Part shown: positions 22,846 to 33,300 of the stretch, piece by piece
How the letters are laid out: the number at the start of each line of letters is the position of its first letter
How positions within the stretch are numbered: the first letter of the stretch is position 1
Source of the DNA: Paracentrotus lividus
Taxonomy: Eukaryota; Echinodermata; Echinoidea; Camarodonta; Echinidae
Assembly: GCA_940671915.1 (NCBI GenBank)
Contig: CALNVZ010000649.1
Coordinates: 1,356,144 to 1,420,143 of the forward strand
Reading direction: 5' to 3'
DNA: 64,000 bases
The notes under the pieces: generated by a model
Seen by the model: the letters and a program-made list of their open reading frames with translations, nothing else
Told to the model about the DNA's origin: nothing
Databases searched by the model: none
Program-made: the position numbers and the translations under genes

Positions 22846-25800
22846 ATGCAGTCGGTGACAGTCCATACAGATGTTGGTGACATCAAGATTGAACTTTTCT
22901 GTGATCAGGTGCCCCGGTCATGTGAGAACTTCCTTGCGTTGTGTGCCAGTGATTACTACAATGACTGTCTCTTTCACAGGTGAGAGGTTGCCCTAACATA
23001 TGTGTGTGTGGGAGGGGGGAGGGGGGTATAGTGGTGGGGATGGGTTTGAGAAATTCCTTTCATTTTGTGCCAGTGATTACTACAACGACTGTCTAATCCA
23101 CAGGTGAGAGGTAGCCCTGACATAATGTATGTATGTTGTGTGGGGGGTTGGGGTGTTGTGGTGGTGGGTTTGGGTTAGAGAACCTGTAATTACAAGTACT
23201 TTAAAATTGTGACAGGTTCTCTTACACTATTGAGCGCTGGCCCTTTGGGGGCATTATGGTGTAATAGTGATTGGTTTGTATAAGATAAAACTCCTTGTCT
23301 GAGCTGAAAATGGTATTGTATAAAATGATTTGCCCAACAAACTAGGGGATGTTCTGACAGGTTTAAATGCTAATCAGACCAAAGGGTTACGCACAATAGC
23401 ACCTCACAAACTTCAACTCATTCAAACTCAGTCTTCGGTTCAGAATATAGGCCTAGAATACGGGCCTAAGTGTTTCAATTTCCTTGTCCCCTCTAATAAA
23501 GTTGATGAATACTTGATATTGAATAATGTCATGAGCTTTGATGTTTGAAATTGGTTTGTGTTTTCCAGGAATATACCAGGCTTCATGGTTCAGACTGGTG
23601 ACCCTACAGGGACAGGCAAGGGAGGGACTAGCTGCTGGGGAAAGAAGCTAGAAGATGAACTTGTGGACAGTTTGAGGGTAAGTTACTAAAGTTGTTGTAG
23701 TGTTCTTAAGATTTGGATTCAAAGGGATTGGGTAACTTTCAAAAACAAGAGCAGTTAGATCAAGATTAATAAAATTATATTGTTCCAACTGTAAAAACAA
23801 ACTACTGAAAGTTTCAGATCAAATGGAAGTCATTTACTACCTTAAAACAGTGTAACAAACAATGCAAAGCATACAGCTGAACAACAGTACCCTCTGTTGC
23901 TGGCTCAGCAGACCGCTAGGGATGGGGACTATACAACAGGAAATGGGTGTATGTTGTGCTATGTGGAAAAGCACATGGTTTTATAAACCATCCGGGGTTG
24001 GTTTATAAAATTTGAGTATGAAATCAAAGGGGCCATCCGGGAGCTGAGAGTGGAAAGCCCATCCCTCAACAAAAAAGGAGGTCTTCGCTTCAATCTGCCA
24101 CATGCGTGGGACCAGGCAATACAAAATATACCAAGCTGTCATTTACATGCTGGACATTGTCCCGAGCACACAGAATCAGCAGACATTGTAAGGGCATTCC
24201 CTTCAATAGGTTTGTCATTTGCTCGAAGGCCAATTGATAATTGGTGAAATGTTGCAACATTGATTTGTATTCACAGTTTTTGAAGGGATGCAGTAACATT
24301 GAATGATATTCAAAGCACATTTTATGTGATTTAGCTTATTTTGCCAACATAATTATAAACACTAAGGTCAGTCTGGTATCTCTTCAAAATTGCCAGCTAA
24401 TTGCTTGCTTTACCTTCGAGATATCAATGATTCCGCGTTCAAACCACCTGGATTCCTTGTCCAATATAATCACTTCCTTGATGTCAAATGAGTGTTTGCT
24501 TGAGCTCATGTTGGTGTAAATCACAGAATCAGGAATTGCTCTCAGAGTTGCTGTGTCTTTGGTGTTGATTCATGTGAGCCTGCAGAGATTGCCTAGTTTC
24601 AACCACATAGAAGTCATAACAATCCTTGTGAACGTCTGATACCATATACCAAATTCCTCTGTTTCTCTTTGAGAATTCGGTCCTTTATGCAAACTTTTAT
24701 CAGTAATACCAGCTGAATCCGAAACTTCCAGTCAAATTTTTAATATAATAACTAAAGTATGTTTTCATCCTGTCATCTTTTGTCTTTGTATTACAGCACA
24801 ATGTTCGTGGTGTTGTTTCCATGGCGAATAATGGACCTAATACGATTGGATCTCAGTTCTTCATCACTTACGCCAAGCAACCTCATCTTGATATGAAATA
24901 CACTGTTATTGGAAAGTAAGAGAACTCTCAGATAATGAATCTACAGTGTGTCCCAGAAATAACTAGACACTTTTGCAATGGCTACCAAATAAGAAATATA
25001 TGGTTTTTGAGGGGAAAAGAAAAATATGTAGATAAAGCTCATGGCCTCAACTATTATTTGACACCAAAAAGTCCAAAAATGATGCCTGCATCAATGAGCA
25101 ACGCCCACCTTTGTGAAGGACACGAAAACAAGGCTGTGCAGGAATTCGCTATTCATTTATCACCTGCATATGGGCGGCCCAAAGGGTCAGAATAAATAAT
25201 GGCCAACAAAGACAAAATAAACCAAGATATTTTGCAAAACTGTAATGTCCTTCACAAAAGTTGGCATTGCTCATTGAAGCATGCATCATTTTCGGATATT
25301 TTGGTGTCAAATAATAGTTGAGGATATGAGCTTATCTAAATATAAATCTTTCCCTCCAAGGACCATATATATCTTATTTGGTAGCCATTTAAAAAGTGTA
25401 TAATTCTTTCTGGGACACACTGTATAACAACAATAAAAGCTGTTTTATAATTTAAGTAAGTTTAATTGATATTGATTATATTGGATCCACTCTGTCTATA
25501 AAACAAGCAAAGTGACCATTACACCAATCTTTTACAAGTTGAATCTTTGTGAAACTTTGAATTTAGAATTGATCTAATGCCCTCTATGGGCATTGATATA
25601 ACGTGTATTTCCCTCAAAATAGGCTGTCAAATATTGATTTCATAGAATTTGCTAATTAATCTATGTCAAAATTTTCTATATTTCAAACACTTCTTGTTCT
25701 GTTTTAGGTGTCATCAGAAAAAAGAAAGATTGAACTTTATTTGCTTGCATTCACAGAGAAAAACGTCTGGCAATTTAATTTTCGCTTTATCTAGGACACC

Positions 25801-26021
25801 CTGTATAGAGAGGTGGCCCCTAAGACGTGTTTGACTTTATTAATAATAAAAGAATTTCCTTGTCCTTGTGTTCTCTTTTGTTCAGAGTGATCGATGGATT
25901 AGATACCCTGGATGAACTGGAGAAAATGAGGATCAATGAAAAGAACTTCAGACCTCTTACGGAATGCAGAATCAAGAGAGTCACAATACATGCCAACCCC
26001 ATTGCAGATGATGCTTCGTAG
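22846..26021 (+). CDS. PPIL3: Cyclophilin, PPIL3-type peptidyl-prolyl isomerase
   Basis: Four coding exons, 22846-22979, 23569-23677, 24797-24915 and 25886-26021, with GT-AG junctions in matching phases, give 165 residues (human PPIL3 has 161). The start is the ATG giving [18 protein letters not shown], the family N terminus. Cyclophilins catalyse cis-trans isomerisation of Xaa-Pro bonds; PPIL3 is a small single-domain form reported with spliceosomal proteins. Catalytic-region residues seen are Arg45, Phe50, Gln53 ([13 protein letters not shown]) and [13 protein letters not shown] at 101-113. The tryptophan of cyclophilin A that binds cyclosporin is His111 here and the following active-site His is Tyr116, as is typical of this subfamily. 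Intron 2 holds a Penelope-like fragment and intron 3 a 479-bp MITE. Parts of exons 1 and 4 are copied in tandem nearby. Confidence 0.95.
22924..23103 (+). repeat. Tandem copy of the PPIL3 exon 1 end with its splice donor
   Basis: The last 56 bases of exon 1 and the donor (22924-22979 plus GTGAGAGGT) recur 124 bp downstream at 23048-23103. The copy reads TGTGCCAGTGATTACTACAA and ends CACAG followed by GTGAGAGGTAGCCCTGACAT. The flanking intron (GGTGGGGATGGGTTTGAG) was copied too and partly recurs near 23160. The copied donor is intact in consensus and could compete with the true one. Confidence 0.85.
24018..24112 (+). mobile_element. Penelope-like retroelement fragment
   Basis: One frame reads [23 protein letters not shown] and LPHAWD in order. 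This resembles the C-terminal end of the GIY-YIG endonuclease of Penelope-like elements (a glutamate, then PSLN, GG and W-D). Only about 30 residues are recognisable, inside PPIL3 intron 2. An isolated relic; a different retroelement class is possible. Confidence 0.45.
24944..25422. mobile_element. 479-bp mariner-like foldback MITE in PPIL3 intron 3
   Basis: The ends CAGTGTGTCCCAGAAAT and its reverse (TTTCTGGGACACACTG) are flanked by TA on both sides. Inverted arms of about 180-200 bp with some mismatches leave a short central loop. A TA duplication and CAGT start fit Tc1/mariner. GGACACCCTGTATA near 25794 may be an end of a second, decayed relative. Confidence 0.9.
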
Positions 26022-26860
26022 CTCCTGACATATCGGCAGGAACCAAAAGTTGAGCAAAAAGAACTTTAGACCTCTCACGGAATGTAGAATCAAGAGTCAC
26101 TAAGTATGCATGATGCATCACAACTCCTGAAAAATCACCAAGAAGCAGAAATGTGTAAACCAAGAAGAACTTTAGACCACTCGTAAAATGCAGAATAAAC
26201 AGAGTCACTATACATGCCTCTGCCATTGCTTCATTGTTCCTGACATATCGGCAAGAACCCAATATATCATATGTTAATCAAGAACTTTAGACCTCTCACT
26301 GAATGTAAATTCAAGAGTCACTGAATATTCCGTGATGCATCGCAGCTCCTGAAATATCGTCAAGAACAAAAAATATGTTAATGAAGAACTTGAGACCTCT
26401 CATGGAATGTAGAATCAAGAGTCACTAAATATGCCGTGATGCATCGCAACTCGTGAAAAATTGCCAAGAAGTAGATATATATTTTACAACAAGAACTTTA
26501 GACCTCTCAAAGAATGTAGATTCAAGAGAGACAACTCCACTGGTGATGATGCTTCATAGCTCCTAGCAAATCACCAAGAAGCAGATATATGTTGAACAGG
26601 AAGAACTTTAATACCACTCACAGGATGCAGAATGGATAAAATCACATACATGATAACTCCATTGCAGCTGAGGCTTCGTAGCTCCCGACATATTGCCAAG
26701 AAGCAGAAATATGTTAAACAAGAACTTTAATTCTCAAAGAATGTAGATTCAAGAGAGACACCTCCATTGGTGATGATGCTTCATTACTCCTGACATAGCG
26801 CCAAGAAGCAGAAGAACTGTAGACTCCCAAGAATGACATAAATGATGACGTGGTCTGCGT
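25941..26860 (+). repeat. Tandem array derived from the last PPIL3 coding exon
   Basis: The final coding segment (from AAGAACTTCAGACCTCTTAC at 25941 through the stop and first 3' UTR bases) recurs with starts at 26059, 26165, 26280, 26384, 26491, 26601, 26720 and, degenerate, 26812. Spacing is 92-119 bp. Every unit keeps AAGAACTT-AGACC, GAATGTAGAAT-AAGAG and a CTCCTGA-AT-CCAAGAA block. Codons are not maintained, so the copies are non-coding. The parent is the exon, because only that unit matches the cyclophilin family. Confidence 0.92.
26194..26199 (+). promoter_or_regulatory. Candidate polyadenylation signal in repeat unit 2
   Basis: AATAAA occurs where other units of the exon-derived array read AATCAA. 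It lies 173 bases after the PPIL3 stop, a sensible distance for 3' end formation. No transcript evidence. Confidence 0.3.
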
Positions 26861-28523
26861 TACGCACAATTTAGCAGTCTAATTAAGAGGAAAAGCCTGA
26901 CATTCTGTGGTCTGTTAATTCATGGAATTAAACTTGGTGCTAATGAAGGACTGCTTAGAATGGGAATGCGCCATGAGAGCAGCCTACCCTCTGCCATTTC
27001 CAACTAATTTTGATTTAAATTTGTAAAAATTTAAGGACCCTAAATATTACATTTGCTCTGGCCACAATTGTTCCACTGTTAATTAAACCCTGCACTTAAA
27101 GCTGCATGTATGTACATTACCCTAAACATATACCCTTTTCTTACCCTATACAAAAACATAATGCAGCCCTAACAATTACCCTACATCATGGACAAAATGA
27201 TTCCCTGAGCAATTGTTGCAGGAGCATTGCTTGTTCCCCATATGTACAGGTAAAACAAACAAATTTTAAGTTACCAGTAAGATGATTGTAACTTGGATGA
27301 CTATCGACGCAGACCAAGTTTCATTCTTTTTACATCCCAGCAAAACAAAGTTTGAAGGGGGATATACATGTAGGAGGCAGCATGCGGTTGGTCAGTCGGG
27401 CGGGCGAGACTCATGGTTCGTGAAACATCTTTTTGAATATGTTGGATACTGCATGGCCATATTGTAGCATCATAATAGATTAGGGGCAATTGTCATGAAA
27501 TGTCGCACATATATAGGGTGAGGTGTTTGTCGCTTTCAGTGAGATATGTTTTTTTATCTTGATTAGTTTGAAGGTAAATGATACAACAATTCTAGATCAA
27601 CCCATTTTTTTATTTATTATTCTTTTACAGATTATATCACATAATGTTATAGCGGCAAAAGACAATTACTCCGAAGAATTAGGGTTCTGGGTAGTTGTCC
27701 ATATTTTCAATCATAGTATTACAACATTATTAAGTAATTTAAAATACAGATGTTATCTTCAAACAAAAGTATTTTTATTGTTATTAGTTTTTTACACAAC
27801 ATATTATTGTGTATTGCACATATCATTTTTTTTTAAACCTCAGTTTGCTTACCAATATCATTAACATGTCATAACTATATGTGAGAAAAGCTGCTCTGGA
27901 ATTTCTACAGTATATTGCCATTTGGTCTAAACCCACTCTGAATAATGCCCATTTAGTCTCATCCTTCAGGGTCCAATTCCATTTCATCCTATCCCACTGT
28001 CTGGACCATCCTCATCAATGTTCACAATGCCCTACATGTACATGTATACATGAACATCATTCTACAAGCACATATCAGGTACTCTCAGTTGGTGGGGGAA
28101 AGTGAATTTGTGATGGAAAGAGAAATGGTGAGAAGTAGAGTCATTAGAGAAAAATGAAAGACTCAAACGACCTGGTCTAATTTGGTTCATGACCACATAG
28201 TGGAATTATTTGTTGGTTCACCTACATGTATTTTTTTTCTAATTCCCATTTCAAAATGTCTACCTTGTCTTACACCACTTTGTCAATATCTGTAACAAAC
28301 TAGTAATAGACTAATACTCATTTTGGAATGAGACACAAATGCAATTAGACATTAAGGATATTAGATCAATTGGCAATTAGGCCAAGTGGAAATTAGACCA
28401 AATTGTTATTAGACCAAATAGGTTTAACCCATGTGGTATCAGAGAAACCAAGTGGATATATAATGGAGAAGGTTGAAGAGCAGTTGTCAAAATTGAAGTG
28501 GCTACACTGGGTAAAGAAAACAC
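26861..28523. other. Spacer between PPIL3 and NXPE, no gene
   Basis: No protein-like frame. Short TTAGACCAAAT-like motifs recur near 28376-28425, and TTTGGTCTAAACC occurs near 27921, hinting at a decayed inverted-repeat element. Confidence 0.4.

Positions 28524-28569
<46 letters not shown>
28524..28569. repeat. (TTA)n microsatellite
   Basis: About 15 perfect triplets. Confidence 0.97.
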
Positions 28570-28570
<1 letters not shown>

Positions 28571-28572
<2 letters not shown>

Positions 28573-29429
28573 CCCTTTTTTAATAGCTGTTAAAAACAAT
28601 TGCATTCTTGTTCTGAATTAATTACCTATCCCCAAATTTTCTTGCTCTGATTTGGCAAAAAGTGAAAATCTAATCAAATATTCAGACCATCATCTCAATA
28701 GCTGTTATTTGATGGAATGTCATGAAACTTTCTTTTTCAATAAAAGTACAATAGTATAATAATAATTATAGCAAAAATTAATCATAAGAGCTGAAACTTT
28801 TGGGTTATTATCACTCAAAATTTTCAATTTCTTAAATACCTTTTTTTTAATATCTACATGTAATACTTCTCTATATTGTTGGACTAATGAAATCCTAACC
28901 CTGTATTTCATAAATGTATATAATGTTAGTACTATGAGTTGTAAAGTTTAACATAGCGGCTAAACTCCTCATTGGTAATTCCATAACTAAGATAAATTCA
29001 GCAAGTATCACTTATTCATGAACATTATTGAATATAATGTTATCTGATTATCTCTGTAAAACTTTTGTGAAGTAAGAGCATTGTACATTTGTAAAAAATA
29101 CCTTTTGTATGTAATAAAAGTTTGAAGAAACAAATTATTTGTTATTATATCACCATTAGATCATTGTCAGGAGCAGCAAAGCGTTTTTGAATTGGGGAGC
29201 TGAGTATGGGAAAAAGCGTAATCTGATAGTCATTATTCTGTTTTTGTTTTTTTGTTTTTGTTTTTGTTTTTTACAGGTCTACTAAAAAGGGGGATGCACC
29301 CCCCCCCCCCCCGCTCCACAGGCCCTGATTATAACCACGATTGTGAAATAGTTCTAGTAATCCACACTTTGCCTAATTTAGATGTATTTGACATACAGAC
29401 ACTACTCCCGATATAACAAACACAGAATA
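28571..29429. other. Spacer, nothing recognised
   Basis: A/T-rich; includes GTTTTTGTTTTTTTG runs near 29240 and a C run near 29299-29312. Confidence 0.45.
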
Positions 29430-29574
29430 CATAAAATGTACAAGAAAATTATTTTTTTTACACTACACCCGATGTCAGCTATGTTTTGGATCATTTTATT
29501 TGTGATTTTTAGCCTGTTCAGCCCCCCACTTTTGGCTCAGCACCTCCACTTTCAAAAACGCTCCGCGGCCCCTG
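29430..29574 (+). mobile_element. Right part of a CAGGGGCCGCGG-type MITE
   Basis: The right end GCTCCGCGGCCCCTG and the body (TTAGCCTGTTCAGCCCCCCA, GGCTCAGCACCTCCACTTTC) match the intact element at 40358-40518. The left inverted repeat is missing or unrecognisable. Confidence 0.7.
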
Positions 29575-29579
29575 AGATA

Positions 29580-30250
29580 GGATAAAAGAAATTTGAAAGG
29601 ACAATGCAGATAAATGGGAGATGCAAAAAGAGAGATGGATGAAGAAAGGGGAGATAGTGATAAAGTAAGAATGGAAGGGAGGAGCACAGAAAGGAGTGAT
29701 CGAGAGATTAATAACCATGGATGGAAATTGTGAAAGAGACAGAGAATGAAAACTGAAGAAAATAGGAAGGAAGATGGAGAAAGAGTAATTAAAGAAGGAT
29801 TAAAAAAAAAATTTAGAGTTTAAATAGAGAAAAAGGAGAACTGAAGATAAAAGGAAAGAAAATAAGAAATTAAGGAGATGGGGAGAATTGAGGTTAATGA
29901 AGGCCAATGAAGAAAACATAAATCAATAGATTAAGAAGAGACACAGGAAGATAAATGAAGAGATTAGAGAGAGAGAAAAACTTATATATCAGGAAGAGAG
30001 ACAAATAAAGGAGAATTGAAGACATTAAAGAAAAAATAGGAAAGCGCAGAGAAAAATAGCAAAGTGAAGAAAACAGAAGGTTTGCCTAAAATTATATAGA
30101 AATAGACATATATTGGGAAGAATAAATAGACAGGGACAAGGTAATCAAGAGAAATGAGAAACTTAGGCAGAAATATAAGCAGGAATGAGTGAAGAGAGAA
30201 TTTTAAGAAAGAAAAGAAAAACAAGTAAGAAAGATGAGTAGTGAACACAA
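29580..30250. repeat. Purine-rich low-complexity tract
   Basis: About 670 bases dominated by A and G on the + strand with motifs such as GAAGAAAGGGGAGA, ending about 130 bp downstream of the NXPE stop codon. Frames on either strand are composition artefacts. It may form part of the NXPE 3' UTR or flank. Confidence 0.7.
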
Positions 30251-30380
30251 TAACGGACGTGTCAAGGGATACCAAATCAATACTCCAACTAATACTTGAA
30301 ATTTTAGCCCTGACTGGATATAAATATATTTCTGTCCTTGGATGTTCACTTAACATACTCAACGGCAAATTTAAGTACAG

Positions 30381-33300
30381 CTACCTGGAGGGACATACAT
30401 AAGACATCATATGATCTGCAAGATTCTGTACATGAGTTCCAACAGGATGAGTCCGATGCGGAAAGAGTTGAGCATTCGTCATATCCCAAGAATCTAAAAA
30501 CCCGACGTTTTCATACCCAGCTAACGCGCGTCTCAAAATAGCATCCAAATGTCTGACGTACCAATCGCTACCGTACACAACACTCTCTAAACTGTCCATA
30601 TTCCCTGTATTTGGGCTGTTAAAAATGACAAGAGTTCGTGGGCTCCTTTTGTGTAACCTTCCCACCGCATCTACGATTAATTTCATGCGTTCTTCGTAGA
30701 GCGATGCGTTATGAGGAGCAAAGTATCGCCAGAGCGAGATAGTGATCACCGCGTTCTCCCCCACCTGTACGTCGTTGAGGATGTTGGCGAGGTACTGGAT
30801 ACTGTGGATGTCGTACACGGAATCATCGGCGATGGGGTACCCGTGCGACCGGAATATGAGGTTGATCCTGTGTTTCTTGTCGACTGCGAGAATCGGTGCG
30901 TTCTTTCCGTTGGAAAACGTTTCCCCGTGCACGATTTCGACGTTTTCTTCCAGTCGCTTCATGAAGTAGTTAAAGAGTTGCTTGACTGTGGAATCGCCCA
31001 GAAAGAAGAGAGTTTTCCCGCGCAAACAGTCCGTGGTGGCGGGAAGTGAGGATGAGAAATGTACAATGTTGCAATATGACGATATCCAATCATCGTCAGC
31101 GTAGTATCCAGACTGTATAGAGGTGTTGCCATGGATACCAGGTTTACATGCAGGTAAAACACTCATTCTTTGATCATCGCCAGGTTTTACTGGAAAGATA
31201 TAACGGGTCAAAACAAGAAATGCGTTTAAAAGTAAAACAATCTGATAATCTTTTTATTGAAAATTATTTATAATGACAAGCAATGCCGACTTGTCATGAA
31301 TATAGGATTTCTATTAATACTTTGGAAATCTGTATTCCATTTATCGTTGTTATGAAATAAATGTAAGGTACAAGATAATAAAAACTTTTAAGGAGGTTGA
31401 TGACCTCTAATCTATTCAACCCGCTCACAATTACTCATATCCATCGCATCAGTAGCAAGTATTGTATCTCTATGCCGAAAAGTCACCACGGTCTCTTATT
31501 GGTCGGATAGACTCATCACGTGACTATGTAACGTGGACCAATAAGGAAAGAACCGACTTTCATTCCGTGTGTGTTTACATCCATTGGGTTTTCCAACTTT
31601 TGTGATTATTCGTTATATATATAGGCTTATATACATGTATTTAATGAATTTGCTGTATTTACACTGGAGAACATTCTGTTGACTTACCCTGTACTGTATA
31701 ATCCTTAGAATGGAGCAGATTTAATGTGAAGCTGTGTGAGAAAGGAAGAAAAATACATTTGAAGAATGTTCAAATTTAAACTTGGTGACTTTATGTTGTC
31801 TGAATTTTTGTTATAATAACTAACTTGTTATGTATAAGTACTTTTCTCACGTTTATGTTTAATATCCTTTCTCCGCCTATGTATTGTTGGTTTGTTTCTA
31901 AAATTAAAAAATATAATATATTATACAAGAAAACCCGCCTTGGTAGGCATGTTTAAAGCGAAATTATAGAATTAAATTGGATAGTGCCTACATGATATAT
32001 TTCTTGTCATCGTTTATCAATGGGATTTATACCACAGAAATGCATTAAATCATTCCACAAACTAGAATAATTCATAATCTTCTTATAACTAGAACGAATA
32101 ATAATTTTTCTCATCTTTAAATACATGCATCAAATATTTTTTTTTATAAATAAGCCTGATATTTATGCTTTCAATGTGTGCATTGCAACCGTATGGAAAC
32201 ATACATATCCGTAAGTTCATTTAGGTTTCGTTTGACAATATTCGTATACTCACGGTGCAAACACTGATTTCTCTTTTTCTGATAGTGATGTCATCATAAA
32301 GACATTAGCTGCCCTTGAATCGCTTCTGTATCGACACCAGTGCGAGCAGTTCAGACCGGGAAGAGTTGGGTGGTAGCAGTACCATGAGAGTCGCGTCCGA
32401 CGGTCCGTAAACTTACAGACGTGCCGCGTCTGAAATAAGATTAGATAAAGTTTCTTCATAAATCGAATCATATACAACGAGTGTTAGATTTGATATAGTT
32501 ATGATGATCTTTAATTGTTATGATGATCTTTCTTTGTTAAGGCATACCAAAAAATATGTTCGAGCGGTAAAAAAAAAAGAAGAAGAAAGAAATAGAAAAC
32601 TTAATCACCACACCAAATGCATATTCAAAACTACCTCAATAGATATATCGTCACCACTACACCATATAGATACATCGTCATCACTACACCAAATAGATAC
32701 ATCGTCATCACTACACCAAATAGATATATCATGACCACTACACCAAAAAGATATATCGTCACCTCTACACCAAATAGATACATCGTCACCACAACACCAA
32801 ATAGATACATCGTCACCACTACACCAAATACATACATCGTCACCACTACACCAAATAGATATATCGTCATCTCTACACCAAATAGATAAATCGTCACCAC
32901 TACACCATATAGATACATCGTCATCACTACACCAAATAGATACATCGTCACCACTACACCAAATAGATATATCGTCACCATAACACCAAATACATACATC
33001 GTCACCATGACACCAAATAGATATATTGTCACCATGACACCAAATAGATATATTGTCACCATGACACCAAATAGATATATCGTCACCACTACACCAAAAT
33101 CGATACATCGTCATCACTACACCAAATAGATATACGTAACTCACCAAATAGACATACATCGTCACACTACACCAAATAGATACATCGTCACCACTACACC
33201 AAATAGATACATCATCACCACAACATGTAATAGATACATCGTCACCATGACACCAAATAGATACATCGTCACCACTACACCAAATAGATACATCGTCACC

